Notes: a model not told the origin generated them from the letters alone. Shown: positions 1 to 8,759, counted from the stretch's first letter. The stretch: DNA of 64,000 nucleotides from Streptomyces sp. NRRL B-1347 (GCF_000720325.1 NZ_JOJM01000014.1:74005-138004), one strand, 5' to 3'. Translations and numbers: made by a program.

Positions 1-120
1 GTGAGGGAGCCGAGTCGGACTGTTCGGGATGGGCTGCCGCGGCCGGAGTCCTGGGGCGTCGGGCCCGGGCCCCTGGAGGGGGGTCTCAGGCCCTGGAGGC
101 GTCGGCGGGCTCTGGGGCCG

Positions 121-1605
121 TCAGACGGCCTCCGCGGTTTCCGGCATCTCCTGGGCGAGCTGCTCGGTGAAGTGGACGACCTCCGGGACGTCGCCGAAGT
201 CCCGCACCGCGTTGTCGACGGTCTTGCGCAGCCGGGTGTTGACCCGCTCGGAGCGCACCTTCTTGGCGATGTCCAGGGCGTCCCTGGCGAGCAGCACGCT
301 CTGCTCGGGCTCCTTCTGGAGCAGGTGGACGGTGGCCATGCCGATCAGGTTCAGCGCGTACGACCGCTGGTGCTCGGGGTCCTTGCCGAAGAGCTCGACG
401 GCGCGCTCCATGACGGGCTCGGAGAGGGAGGCGTAGGTCGGGCTGCGGCCCGCCACATAGGCGAGGTCGCGGAAGGAGTGGGCGTTCTCGCCGTTGAGCT
501 CGGCCTCGGAGAAGAAGCGGATCCAGTCCGGCTCGGGATCGTCCCAGTCGTCCGCGTCGGTGAAGGTGTCCTCGGCCATGCGCACCGCCCGTTTGCAGCG
601 GCCCGGCTGGCCCATGCCGGCGTAGGCGCGGGCCTCCATCGCATACAGCATCGCCTGGGTGCGCGGGCTCGCGCAGTCGCGGCTGCCGTACTGGGCGAGG
701 TGGATGAGCTCCAGGGCGTCGTCGGGGCGGCCGAGGTGGATCATCTGGCGGCTCATGCTGGAGAGGATGTACGAGCCGAGGGACTTCTCGCCCGCTTCCT
801 TGGCGGCGTGCAGCGCGAGGACGAAGTACTTCTGGGCGGTGGGCTGGAGCCCCACGTCGTAGCTCATCCAGCCCGCCAGCTCGGCCAGTTCACCGGCGAC
901 CTTGAACAGGCGCTTGGCGGTGGACTCGGGCTGGGGCTCCTGGAGCAGGTCGGTCACCTCGTGCAGCTGGCCGACGACGGCCTTGCGGCGCAGGCCACCG
1001 CCGCACTGGGCGTCCCACTGGCGGAACATCACCGTGGTGGACTCCAGGAGGTCCATCTCCGGCCCGGACAGGCGGCCGGGGCGTCGGCCGGGGTACTGCT
1101 GGGGCTCGGGCTCCGCCACCACCTGGGCGGTGGAGGGCCCCGGCACCAGCCAGCGCTGCATGGGCTCGATCAGGGCGGGCCCCGCGGACAGGGCGAGCGA
1201 GGTGCCGAGGAAGCCGCGCCGGGCGAGCATCAGGTCGCTGCGGCTGAACTCGCTGATCAGCGCGACCGTTTGCGGACCCGTCCAGGGCAGGTCGACGCCG
1301 GAGACCGAGGGTGACTGGTGGGCGGCGCGCAGGCCGAGGTCCTCGACGGCGACGACGCAGCCGAAGCGCTCCGAGAACAGCTCGGAGAGGATGCGCGGGA
1401 TGGGCTCGCGGGGGTTCTCCCCGTCGAGCCAGCGCCGGACGCGCGAGGTGTCCGTGGAGATGTGGTGCGCACCCAACTGCCGCGCTCTGCGGTTCACTTG
1501 GCGCGCCAGCTCGCCCTTCGACCAGCCGCTGCGCACGAACCAGGAGCTGAGCATCTCGTTCGGGCGCTTCTCGGCGTTCGCACCGCCACCGCTACTGCCG
1601 CCCAC
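121..1605 (-). CDS. nsdA: NsdA-type regulator with N-terminal DNA-binding-like region and TPR-like repeats
   Basis: 494 residues from the GTG at 1605, in the context TTCCA-GTG-GGCGGC with a G-rich ribosome-binding stretch upstream; the frame stays open to 1938, but that extension is Arg-rich and unlike the family. Residues about 1-90 are a basic N-terminal region (SKGELARQVNRRARQLG, SRVRRWLDGENP) resembling a helix-turn-helix. A hydrophobic LARRGFLGTSLALSAGPAL segment follows, then a long helical part that looks like TPR repeats. The family is known in S. coelicolor as a negative regulator of sporulation and antibiotic production (SCO5582), and the neighbouring order agrees. How NsdA acts is not visible in the sequence. 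It diverges from the primase-like gene at 2115 across 509 bp. Confidence 0.88.
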   Translation of the reverse strand: MGGSSGGGANAEKRPNEMLSSWFVRSGWSKGELARQVNRRARQLGAHHISTDTSRVRRWLDGENPREPIPRILSELFSERFGCVVAVEDLGLRAAHQSPSVSGVDLPWTGPQTVALISEFSRSDLMLARRGFLGTSLALSAGPALIEPMQRWLVPGPSTAQVVAEPEPQQYPGRRPGRLSGPEMDLLESTTVMFRQWDAQCGGGLRRKAVVGQLHEVTDLLQEPQPESTAKRLFKVAGELAELAGWMSYDVGLQPTAQKYFVLALHAAKEAGEKSLGSYILSSMSRQMIHLGRPDDALELIHLAQYGSRDCASPRTQAMLYAMEARAYAGMGQPGRCKRAVRMAEDTFTDADDWDDPEPDWIRFFSEAELNGENAHSFRDLAYVAGRSPTYASLSEPVMERAVELFGKDPEHQRSYALNLIGMATVHLLQKEPEQSVLLARDALDIAKKVRSERVNTRLRKTVDNAVRDFGDVPEVVHFTEQLAQEMPETAEAV

Positions 1606-2114
1606 TGGAACGCCCCCATCCCTCAAGACACTTGTACGCCGTCCTCGGTCAAGCCCTAACAGAATGCCGCGTGCCGCGGCCGCCCGTCCGGAGAATGTCA
1701 CCCATCGAACGGGAAGCCGACTTGCCTCCGGCATACCCGCGAGCGCGCCCTGCTCCCGACTCCATGCACTGAAAGTAATCCTACGATCACCCCTCCGGCG
1801 AGGGCGATCCCGGAAACGCCACCATTCGCCACCCCTTCGAATGAACTCCCGGCCCGCCGCACGCGATTCACTTGACACAGAACAACCGAGAGTCGGCGGA
1901 ACGGAGCACACGGGGGCGTGGGCTGCGGGGCACACCACCCCCGAATCCCCCGAGCGCCGTGAGCACTTGGCGGCGGAAGTCGGCGAAAGTCAGCGAAAGT
2001 CGGCTTGAGACGTCCAAACAGCGACGCACGGCGACTCCCAAGACAGCTTAAGACAGAGAGTCACGATCCGATTCCGTCACGTAACCACGGCGCACTCGAC
2101 CCGTTGGAGGGGGC
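1606..2114. promoter_or_regulatory. 509-bp divergent intergenic region between nsdA and the primase-like gene
   Basis: No convincing ORF in either direction. It must carry the promoters for both divergent genes. The only clear structure is a run of 10-bp tandem repeats at 1972-2001 (GGCGGAAGTC, GGCGAAAGTC, AGCGAAAGTC). A good ribosome-binding site (GGAGGGGGC) directly precedes the ATG at 2115. No clean -35/-10 pair was identified. Confidence 0.4.
1972..2001. repeat. Three 10-bp tandem repeats (GCGAAAGTC core)
   Basis: Three consecutive 10-bp units, GGCGGAAGTC, GGCGAAAGTC and AGCGAAAGTC, lie about 115 bp upstream of the ATG at 2115. Spacing of one helical turn would place a bound protein on the same DNA face at each copy. 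A regulatory role is inference only. Confidence 0.5.
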
Positions 2115-2897
2115 ATGGGCTTCACGATCGGCGGCATCCGGGGGACCAAAGAGCCCCGTTCCGGTGACCGCGGGACAAAGGATCCGGGACTCCGGGGGGC
2201 GAAGGACACGGGCGGAACGGCCCGGGGGGCGAGCGACCGGGAGCCCGGCCGCGCGAAGGAGCCCAAGGAGCCGCGCGCCACCTCGCGGCGGCGCGGCCGC
2301 GCGGCGTCCGACTGCACCGCGGTGGCCGAGTACACGGGCCTGTGGGGCTGGGGCGTGGTGCCCGGCGCGCGCGCCCAGGACGGCCGCTGCTCCTGCGGCG
2401 CCGCCGACTGCCCGGCCCCGGGCGCGCACCCGCTCGACTTCGCCCCGGAGGTCCCGGCGGGAGCCACGCTCGACGAAGTGACCGACGCCTGGGGGCAGTT
2501 CCCCGGGGCGGCCGTGATGCTGCCGGTCGGCCGCGCGTTCGACGTCATCGAGGTCGCGGAGACCGCGGGGCGCCGCGCCCTGGTGCGCCTGGAGCGGATG
2601 GGCCTTCCGCTCGGCCCGGTGGCGGCCACGCCCGACGGTCGCACGCACTTCCTCGTCGCCCCCGGCGCCGCCGCCGAACTCCCCCAGCTGCTCTACCGCA
2701 TGGGCTGGGACGACGCGGCCCTCGACCTGCACGGCCTCGGCCCCGGCAGCCACATCACCGCGCCGCCGTCCGACCGCGGGGGCCTCGGCCCGGTGCGCTG
2801 GCTGCGCGCCCCCGACCCGGACTCGGCGACCAGCCCTCCGCACGCCCGCCTGGTCCTCGGCACGCTCGCGTACGTGGCCCACCGCTCACCGGCGTAA
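2115..2897 (+). CDS. Primase/polymerase (Prim-Pol)-like protein with degenerate active site
   Basis: 260 residues; ATG preceded by GGAGGGGGC. The first 65 residues are charged and look disordered. Residues about 66-170 resemble the N-terminal Prim-Pol domain of actinobacterial bifunctional primase/polymerases, including the Cys/His cluster CSCGAADCPAPGAHP. Where family members have a V-L-D-h-D metal-binding motif, this protein reads VIEVAE, so the paired aspartates are replaced by Glu and Ala. There is no helicase or C-terminal primase domain. The order nsdA / this gene / ftsY matches S. coelicolor, so it is a conserved resident. A regulatory or DNA-binding role is more likely than catalysis, but the function is unknown. 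Confidence 0.75.
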   Translation: MGFTIGGIRGTKEPRSGDRGTKDPGLRGAKDTGGTARGASDREPGRAKEPKEPRATSRRRGRAASDCTAVAEYTGLWGWGVVPGARAQDGRCSCGAADCPAPGAHPLDFAPEVPAGATLDEVTDAWGQFPGAAVMLPVGRAFDVIEVAETAGRRALVRLERMGLPLGPVAATPDGRTHFLVAPGAAAELPQLLYRMGWDDAALDLHGLGPGSHITAPPSDRGGLGPVRWLRAPDPDSATSPPHARLVLGTLAYVAHRSPA

Positions 2898-2950
2898 CGC
2901 CCCGCATGCGCGCGGGGGCGCACTCCCCGCGCGCGGGACGCCCGATACGG

Positions 2951-2989
2951 AAGGGCCCCGCCCCGGCTGCACCCCGGGGTGGGGCCCTT
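2951..2989. terminator. Bidirectional terminator between the primase-like gene and ftsY
   Basis: A 16-bp stem (AAGGGCCCCGCCCCGG pairing with CCGGGGTGGGGCCCTT, one G.T pair) around a 7-nt loop, between two convergent genes. No long T run follows, which is normal for Streptomyces. Confidence 0.8.
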
Positions 2990-3042
2990 CTCCTTGATCT
3001 GCGCGACTGAGCGGCCGCGGTGAAGTCCGCCGCGGCGCGGCA

Positions 3043-3088
3043 GCGCCCCGAAGGGGCGCGGGGCTGTGCCGATATGTGGCTCCGCCAC
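3043..3088. repeat. Dispersed hairpin element, copy 1 (GCGCCCCGAAGGGGCGC plus GTGGCTCCGCCAC)
   Basis: A perfect 7-bp stem with a GAA loop (3043-3059) followed by a second small hairpin GTGGC-TCC-GCCAC (3076-3088). The same 17-mer recurs at 33290 and 62382. Such hairpins are common at Streptomyces gene ends. This copy sits in a convergent gap just past the ftsY stop. Confidence 0.65.
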
Positions 3089-3147
3089 GCGGGCGCGACC
3101 GGCCGCGGACGGCCCGCGGGTCCGGCACCGCACTTCCCGCGAAGCGC

Positions 3148-4377
3148 CTAGTCGCCGATAAGGGCATCGACGAAGGCCTCCGGCTCGAACGGCGCCAGGT
3201 CGTCCGCGCCCTCGCCCAGGCCCACCAGCTTGACCGGCACGCCCAGCTCGCGCTGGACGGCGACGACGATGCCGCCCTTGGCGGTGCCGTCGAGCTTGGT
3301 GAGAACGATGCCGGTGATGTCGACGACCTCGGCGAAGACCCGGGCCTGCACCAGGCCGTTCTGGCCGGTGGTGGCGTCCAGGACGAGCAGCACCTCGTCG
3401 AGCGGCGCGTGCTTCTCGACCACGCGCTTGACCTTGCCGAGCTCGTCCATCAGACCGGTCTTGGTGTGCAGCCGGCCCGCGGTGTCGATGAGCACGACGT
3501 CGGCGCCCTCGGCGATGCCCTCCTTGACGGCGTCGAAGGCGATGGAGGCCGGGTCGCCGCCCTCGGGCCCGCGCACGGTGCGCGCGCCCACGCGGTCGCC
3601 CCACGTCTGGAGCTGGTCGGCGGCGGCGGCGCGGAAGGTGTCGGCGGCGCCGAGGACGACCGAGCGGCCGTCGGCGACGAGGACGCGGGCGAGCTTGCCG
3701 GTGGTGGTGGTCTTGCCGGTGCCGTTCACGCCGACGACCATCACGATGCCCGGGGTCTCCAGGCCGGACTCGGTCTTCACGGCGCGGTCGAAGTCCGTGC
3801 CGACGAGCAGCAGGAGCTCTTCGCGCAGCAGGGCGCGCAGCTCCTCCGGGGTGCGGGTGCCGAGCACCTTCACGCGCTCGCGCAGCCGCTCGACCAGTTC
3901 CTGGGTGGGGGCGACGCCGACGTCGGCGGTGAGGAGGGTGTCCTCGATCTCCTCCCAGGTGTCCTCGTCGAGGTGCTCGCGGGAGAGCAGGGTCAGCAGG
4001 CCCTTGCCGAGCGCGTTCTGCGAGCGGGACAGACGGGTGCGCAGACGTACCAGGCGGCCCGCGGTGGGCTCCGGGGTCTCGATCTGCGGAGCTTCGGGGG
4101 TCGCGGGAGCCTCGGGCTCCTCGACCACGACGGGGGCGGACGCCGACGGCTCGGCGACCGGCAGGTCCACCTCCTCGATGGTGCGGCGCGGCTCGTCGCG
4201 CGACGTCTCGGCCTCGTCGCCGACGTGCGGCTCGGCCGGGGGTGCGGTGATGGTGGGCGTGCTCGACGGGGCCTGGGACGGCGGCAGCTGCTTCTTCTTG
4301 CGGCTGCCGACGACGAGCCCGCCGATCGCGCCGACCACGACCACGGCGATGACTACAGCGAGGATGACGATTTCCAT
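3148..4377 (-). CDS. ftsY: Signal recognition particle receptor FtsY
   Basis: 409 residues from the ATG at 4377; an upstream in-frame start at 4434 would only add a tail before the hydrophobic segment. Residues 2-24 form one membrane-anchoring helix, typical of actinobacterial FtsY. A Pro/Glu-rich acidic linker runs to about 105, and the NG GTPase domain fills the rest. The P-loop GVNGTGKTTTTGKLA starts at residue 216, DTAGR and TKLD follow, and ADTFRAAA is intact. It docks SRP-ribosome complexes at the membrane for co-translational insertion. It is convergent with the primase-like gene and divergent from the permease at 4582. Confidence 0.97.
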   Translation of the reverse strand: MEIVILAVVIAVVVVGAIGGLVVGSRKKKQLPPSQAPSSTPTITAPPAEPHVGDEAETSRDEPRRTIEEVDLPVAEPSASAPVVVEEPEAPATPEAPQIETPEPTAGRLVRLRTRLSRSQNALGKGLLTLLSREHLDEDTWEEIEDTLLTADVGVAPTQELVERLRERVKVLGTRTPEELRALLREELLLLVGTDFDRAVKTESGLETPGIVMVVGVNGTGKTTTTGKLARVLVADGRSVVLGAADTFRAAAADQLQTWGDRVGARTVRGPEGGDPASIAFDAVKEGIAEGADVVLIDTAGRLHTKTGLMDELGKVKRVVEKHAPLDEVLLVLDATTGQNGLVQARVFAEVVDITGIVLTKLDGTAKGGIVVAVQRELGVPVKLVGLGEGADDLAPFEPEAFVDALIGD

Positions 4378-4581
4378 AACCCACCCAGTATCAGTCATGG
4401 CCCGTCGGCGGACCCCTCTTGTGACTTCCTCCAATAGACATAGGCCACTAGCCGGGATTACTCGGACTAAAGTACGATGGAAGAGGCTGCGTCAACGCGC
4501 GTAGAGTCCCATCCGAAGAAAACCCCCACCGGCTGCGACAACGTCGACGCAGGCCGAGCGAGAGGCACGGAACTCCCCCTC

Positions 4582-6042
4582 ATGAGCACCACCGCCGAAA
4601 CCGCCGAACACGAAGGCGCCCTGGAGACCCGGGGTCTGGAGCCGGTTCCCGACTCCGAGCGCCACGGCAGGACCCGCGAGCTGTTCCCCACCTGGGTCGC
4701 CGCCAATATCAGCGTGCTGCTGCTCACCATGGGCGCGGGCCTCATCGTCTCGAACGAGCTGAATTTCTGGCAGGTCCTGGTCGTCGCCCTCGTCTCGCCC
4801 GTCCTGAGCTACGGCCTGGTGGGCCTGGTCTCCATCGCCGGCAAGCGCGGCGGCTCGCCGGGCATGACGCTCTCGCGCGCGGTCTTCGGCCAGCGGGGCA
4901 ACCTCTTCCCCGGCTCGCTGATCTGGGTCGCCCGCTGGGGCTGGGAGACGATCAACGCGGTCACGGGCGCGTACGCGATCCTCACCGTGCTCGACATCTG
5001 CTTCGGCGTGAAGGCGAACACGGCCCTGAAGGTCATCACGCTGCTCGCCTTCGTCGCGGCCACGTTCCTCATCTCGGGCCTCGGCCGCAAGGTGCTGCAC
5101 GTGTGCAGCCAGTGGTCGACGTACCTCTTCGGCGCGTTCAGCGTCCTGGTCCTGGTCTACCTCCTGAAGAACACCGACTGGTCCAAGGTCTTCGACAAGC
5201 CCGCGGGCTCCACGGCGATGATGATCGCGGGCATCGGCACGATCGCCGCGGGCGGCATCAGCTGGGTCCCCACCGGCCCGGACTTCACCCGCTACCTGCC
5301 GCGCACGGCGCCGAACAAGCCGCTGGTCGGCCACGCCGTCGGCGGTGCCGCCATCGTCGTCGTGCCGATGGTCCTGATGGGCGCCGTCATGGCCGTCTCC
5401 ACGCCGAGCCTGTCCTCCGCGCAGGACCCGGTCGCCTTCCTCGGCGACCTGCTGCCGACCTGGATCGCCGTGCCGTACCTGATCATGGCCCTGATCGGCA
5501 TGCTCCTGATCAACTCGATGTCGATGTACTCGGCGGGCTTCACCGCGATGACCCTCGGCATCAAGGTCCCGCGCGCGTGGGCGGTCAGCGTGAACGCCGT
5601 CATCAGCCTGATCTTCGGCTACCTCCTGATGAACGTGGCGACCAGCTTCATGGGCTCGTTCATCTCCTTCCTCACCCTGCTCGCCGTCGCGTTCTCCGCC
5701 TGGATCGGCGTCTTCGGCATCGACATGCTGCGCCGCAAGGCGTACGACGGCCAGGGCCTGATGGACACCACACGCACCAGCGTCTACTGGTACAAGGCGG
5801 GCTTCGCCTGGCAGGCCATGACCGCCTGGGGAGTCGCGCTCGTCGTCGGCCTGCTGTTCACCAAGGTCGACTGGTTCAGCGGCCCGCTCGCCACGTCCTG
5901 GATCGGCCGCAACGGCCTGGGCTGGCTCGTCACGATCCTGGTCGCCGCGGTGCTGTACGCGGTCCTGCCGCGCCGGCCGCTCCCCGAGAGCGACGCGAAG
6001 GCCCCGGCCGCCGCGGCCGAGCCGGTCGCCGCCGAGGCGTGA
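4582..6042 (+). CDS. NCS1-family purine/cytosine permease-like transporter
   Basis: 486 residues, about 12 hydrophobic segments. The start is the ATG at 4582 (MSTTAETAEH); a longer frame from 4477 exists, but the conserved cytoplasmic N-terminus ELFPTWVAANISV lies after this ATG. The ribosome-binding site is weak. The pattern WVAANI...LLLTMGAG...QRGNLFPG and GISWVPTGPDFTRYLP fits nucleobase:cation symporter-1 permeases (cytosine, purine or allantoin type). The substrate cannot be read from the sequence, and no pyrimidine or purine catabolic genes adjoin. The next gene, a luciferase-like oxidoreductase, follows after 134 bp on the same strand and may be co-transcribed. Confidence 0.8.
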   Translation: MSTTAETAEHEGALETRGLEPVPDSERHGRTRELFPTWVAANISVLLLTMGAGLIVSNELNFWQVLVVALVSPVLSYGLVGLVSIAGKRGGSPGMTLSRAVFGQRGNLFPGSLIWVARWGWETINAVTGAYAILTVLDICFGVKANTALKVITLLAFVAATFLISGLGRKVLHVCSQWSTYLFGAFSVLVLVYLLKNTDWSKVFDKPAGSTAMMIAGIGTIAAGGISWVPTGPDFTRYLPRTAPNKPLVGHAVGGAAIVVVPMVLMGAVMAVSTPSLSSAQDPVAFLGDLLPTWIAVPYLIMALIGMLLINSMSMYSAGFTAMTLGIKVPRAWAVSVNAVISLIFGYLLMNVATSFMGSFISFLTLLAVAFSAWIGVFGIDMLRRKAYDGQGLMDTTRTSVYWYKAGFAWQAMTAWGVALVVGLLFTKVDWFSGPLATSWIGRNGLGWLVTILVAAVLYAVLPRRPLPESDAKAPAAAAEPVAAEA

Positions 6043-6176
6043 GCCCGCGCGGCCGCCACGGGCCGCGGCCCGACCGCCGTACACCCCTGTTCATCTGACA
6101 CCACGTCAGCTACCGTCCCCCTTCGCCGCCCACGGCCCGCCGCTCCGGCGGGTCCCGGTGAAGGGGGACGTCGCGC

Positions 6177-7205
6177 ATGCCCGTCACAGTCGTCCGCTTC
6201 AACCTCGTCGACCCGGCGTCGCGGGAGCTCGGCGCGCGCTACCGGGCCGCCCTGGAGATGGCCGCGTACGCCGACGACCGCGGTGTCACCACCGTCCAGA
6301 CCGAGGAGCACCACGGCGCCGCCGACAACTGGCTGCCCTCGCCGTTCGCCTTCGCGGGCGCGGTCTTCGGCGCCACCCGGCGCGTCCTGGTCACCGTCTC
6401 GGCCGCCATCGGGCCCCTGTACGACCCGCTGCGGCTCGCCGAGGACATCGCCGTGCTCGACCTGCTCAGCGGCGGGCGCCTGGTCACGGTGGCGGGCATC
6501 GGCTACCGGCCCGAGGAGTACGCGGCCCTCGGCGTCGACTGGTCGCGGCGCGGCGCGCTCCAGGACGAGCTCCTGGAGACCCTCCTGAAGGCCTGGACCG
6601 GCGAGGAGTTCGCCTTCCGCGGGCGCCGGGTGCGCGTCACGCCGCGCCCGCACACCCGGCCCCATCCGCTGCTCCTGGTCGGCGGCTCGTCCCGGGCCGC
6701 AGCACGCCGCGCGGCCCGGCTCGGCCTGCCGTTCTTCCCGAGCGCGCACCTGCCGGACCTGGACGCGTACTACCGGTCCAAGCTCACGGAGTACGGCACC
6801 GAGGGCTGGACCACGATGCCCGCCGCCGAGACGCCGCTGCTGCACCTCTCCGAGGACCCGGACCGCGCCTGGGCCGTGTACGGCGAGCACTTCCTGCACG
6901 AGGCGCGCGCCTACGCGTCCTGGCAGTCCGGCGGCGTCCGCTCGGCGGTGCGGTCGACGGCCACGACGGTCGAGGAGCTGCGCGCGGAGGGCGTGTACCG
7001 GATCCTCACGCCGGACGAGTGCGTGGCGCGGGTGGCGGGCGGCGCGCCGAACCTCGTGCTGCACCCGCTGGTCGGCGGGATGCCGGTGGACGAGGGCTGG
7101 CGCGGCCTGCGGCTGTTCGGTGAAGACGTACTGCCCCGGCTCAAGGACATCGGGTCCGTGAGCCGGGGCAGCTTTCCGCAGGAGGAGGGGGCAGCGGGGT
7201 CTTAG
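6177..7205 (+). CDS. LLM-class flavin-dependent oxidoreductase
   Basis: 342 residues; ATG with AAGGGGGAC upstream. It has a bacterial luciferase-like TIM-barrel pattern: TTVQTEEHHGAADNWLPSP, LVTVSAAIGPLYDPLRLAEDIAVLDLLSGGRL, an AGIGYRPEEY segment, and LLLVGGSSRAAARRAARLGLP. Members use FMN or F420 to oxidise small molecules. The cofactor is not decided by the sequence, although a cofC (F420) gene lies 29 kb away. Its stop overlaps the convergent glcP stop by 4 bp, leaving no intergenic terminator. It is not part of the S. coelicolor order as I remember it, so it may be a lineage-specific insertion together with the permease. Confidence 0.82.
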   Translation: MPVTVVRFNLVDPASRELGARYRAALEMAAYADDRGVTTVQTEEHHGAADNWLPSPFAFAGAVFGATRRVLVTVSAAIGPLYDPLRLAEDIAVLDLLSGGRLVTVAGIGYRPEEYAALGVDWSRRGALQDELLETLLKAWTGEEFAFRGRRVRVTPRPHTRPHPLLLVGGSSRAAARRAARLGLPFFPSAHLPDLDAYYRSKLTEYGTEGWTTMPAAETPLLHLSEDPDRAWAVYGEHFLHEARAYASWQSGGVRSAVRSTATTVEELRAEGVYRILTPDECVARVAGGAPNLVLHPLVGGMPVDEGWRGLRLFGEDVLPRLKDIGSVSRGSFPQEEGAAGS

Positions 7206-8629
7206 CCCATCTCCTCCAGGGTCTTGCCCTTCGTCTCCTTGACGAACTTCAGGACGAAGGGGATCGAGAGGGCCGCGAAGGCGCCGTAGATGATGTACGA
7301 GCCGGTCAGGGACCACTCGGACATGCTCGGGAAGGTCTTGGTGATCGCGAAGTTGGCGAGCCACTGGGCGGAGGCGGCCACACCGAGACCGGCGGCGCGG
7401 ATGCGGTTGGGGAAGATCTCACCGAGGAGCACCCAGACCACCACGCCCCAGGAGAAGGCGAAGAAGAGCACGAAGGCGTTGGCGGCGATGATCGCGACCA
7501 GGCCCTGCGCGTGCGGCAGCGAGACGTCGTCACCGGAACCGCTGCGGTAGGAGAACGCCCACGCCATCGTGAACAGCGCGGCCGCCATGCCCGCGGAGCC
7601 CATCAGGGCGAGCGGCTTGCGGCCGATGCGGTCGACCAGGACCATCGCGATCACCGTGCCGACGATGTTCACGATCGAGGTCTCGAAGGAGTACAGGAAC
7701 GAGCTGGACGGGTCCTTGCCGATCGACTGCCACAGCTGGTTCGAGTAGTAGAAGATCACGTTGATGCCGACGAGCTGCTGGAAGACCGAGAGCCCGATGC
7801 CGATCCAGATGATCGGCAGGAAGCCGCCCCTGCCGCCGAGCAGGTCCTTGAACGTGGACTTGTGCTCGCTGCGCATGCCCAGGTTGATCTGCGCGATGCG
7901 CTGGTCCAGGTTGACGTCCTCGCCCTCGACGTCGGCGAGGACCTTGCGGGCCTCGGCGTCGCGGCCCACGGAGATCAGGAAGCGCGGCGACTCGGGGATC
8001 GCGAGGGACAGCAGGCCGTAGAGGACCGCGGGGACGACCATGACGCCGAGCATCCACTGCCAGGCCTCGAGACCGGCGAGCTTGCCGCGCTGGTCGCCGT
8101 CGGCCATGTTCAGGATGCCCCAGTTGACCAGCTGCGACACGGCGATGCCGATGACGATGGCGGCCTGCTGGAAGGAGGCGAGCCGGCCGCGGTAGGCGGG
8201 CGGCGCGACCTCGGCGATGTAGGCCGGGCCGATCACCGAGGCCATGCCGATGCCGATGCCGCCGATGAGGCGCCACATCGTCAGGTCCCAGGCCGCGAAG
8301 GGCAGCGCCGAGCCGACGGCACTGGCGGCGAAGAGCACGGCGGCGATCTGCATGCAGCGGATGCGGCCGATGCGGTCGGCGATGCGACCGGCGACCGCGG
8401 CACCGACGGCACAGCCGAGCAGCGCGGTGGCGATGATCCAGCCGAGCAGGTTCGCGTCCACGTCGAACCGGTGCTGGATGGCGACGGTGGCGCCGTTGAT
8501 CACCGAACTGTCGTAGCCGAACAGGAATCCGCCCATCGCGGCTGCCGCCGTGATGAAGATGACATGGCCGAGATGGTCCGGGTGGGCCTCCCGGGCCCGT
8601 GGTGTCGGCGGCTGCGCTGTGCTGGTCAC
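7202..8629 (-). CDS. glcP: Glucose permease, major facilitator sugar-porter family
   Basis: 475 residues from the GTG at 8629, preceded by GAGGAG with 5-bp spacing. Sugar-porter signatures are present: GFLFGYDSSVINGA, GRIADRIGRIRCM, PESPRFL, QQLVGINVIFYYSNQLW, DRIGRKPL, and a C-terminal PET-like KETKGKTLEEM. Twelve membrane segments are expected. Length and position beside smc match GlcP (SCO5578), the main glucose:proton symporter of S. coelicolor, which feeds glucose kinase and carbon catabolite control. Its promoter region (8630-8884) is unusually A+T-rich and holds several dyads. It lies downstream of smc on the same strand but probably has its own promoter. Confidence 0.9.
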   Translation of the reverse strand: MTSTAQPPTPRAREAHPDHLGHVIFITAAAAMGGFLFGYDSSVINGATVAIQHRFDVDANLLGWIIATALLGCAVGAAVAGRIADRIGRIRCMQIAAVLFAASAVGSALPFAAWDLTMWRLIGGIGIGMASVIGPAYIAEVAPPAYRGRLASFQQAAIVIGIAVSQLVNWGILNMADGDQRGKLAGLEAWQWMLGVMVVPAVLYGLLSLAIPESPRFLISVGRDAEARKVLADVEGEDVNLDQRIAQINLGMRSEHKSTFKDLLGGRGGFLPIIWIGIGLSVFQQLVGINVIFYYSNQLWQSIGKDPSSSFLYSFETSIVNIVGTVIAMVLVDRIGRKPLALMGSAGMAAALFTMAWAFSYRSGSGDDVSLPHAQGLVAIIAANAFVLFFAFSWGVVVWVLLGEIFPNRIRAAGLGVAASAQWLANFAITKTFPSMSEWSLTGSYIIYGAFAALSIPFVLKFVKETKGKTLEEMG

Positions 8630-8723
8630 GTGTACTCCTCGGGCCACCGGCGTCGCTGCCGGGGTGGGGGCGAGCTCTTCAAGTGGCGCACAACTTCACG
8701 CCGCCCACCACCTGAAGGTAAAA

Positions 8724-8733
8724 GCAACGTTGC
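8724..8733. promoter_or_regulatory. LacI/GalR-like palindrome GCAACGTTGC upstream of glcP
   Basis: A perfect 10-bp palindrome with a central CG about 95 bp upstream of the glcP start. Operators of LacI/GalR-family sugar regulators typically have a central CpG and this symmetry. The regulator is unknown. Confidence 0.45.
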
Positions 8734-8744
8734 AGAGACTATGC

Positions 8745-8759
8745 CTTCAAGTTTCGAAG
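8745..8759. promoter_or_regulatory. Operator-like dyad CTTCAA-N3-TCGAAG upstream of glcP
   Basis: Imperfect inverted repeat CTTCAAGTTTCGAAG in the glcP leader or promoter region. It matches the dyad at 8808-8822 except for one arm base, and the two lie 63 bp apart (about six helical turns). Confidence 0.45.

Noticed and set aside
1606..1938. N-terminal extension of NsdA by 111 residues
   Set aside because: Arg-rich, unconserved composition in an A+T-richer stretch; the GTG at 1605 starts the family-like sequence.
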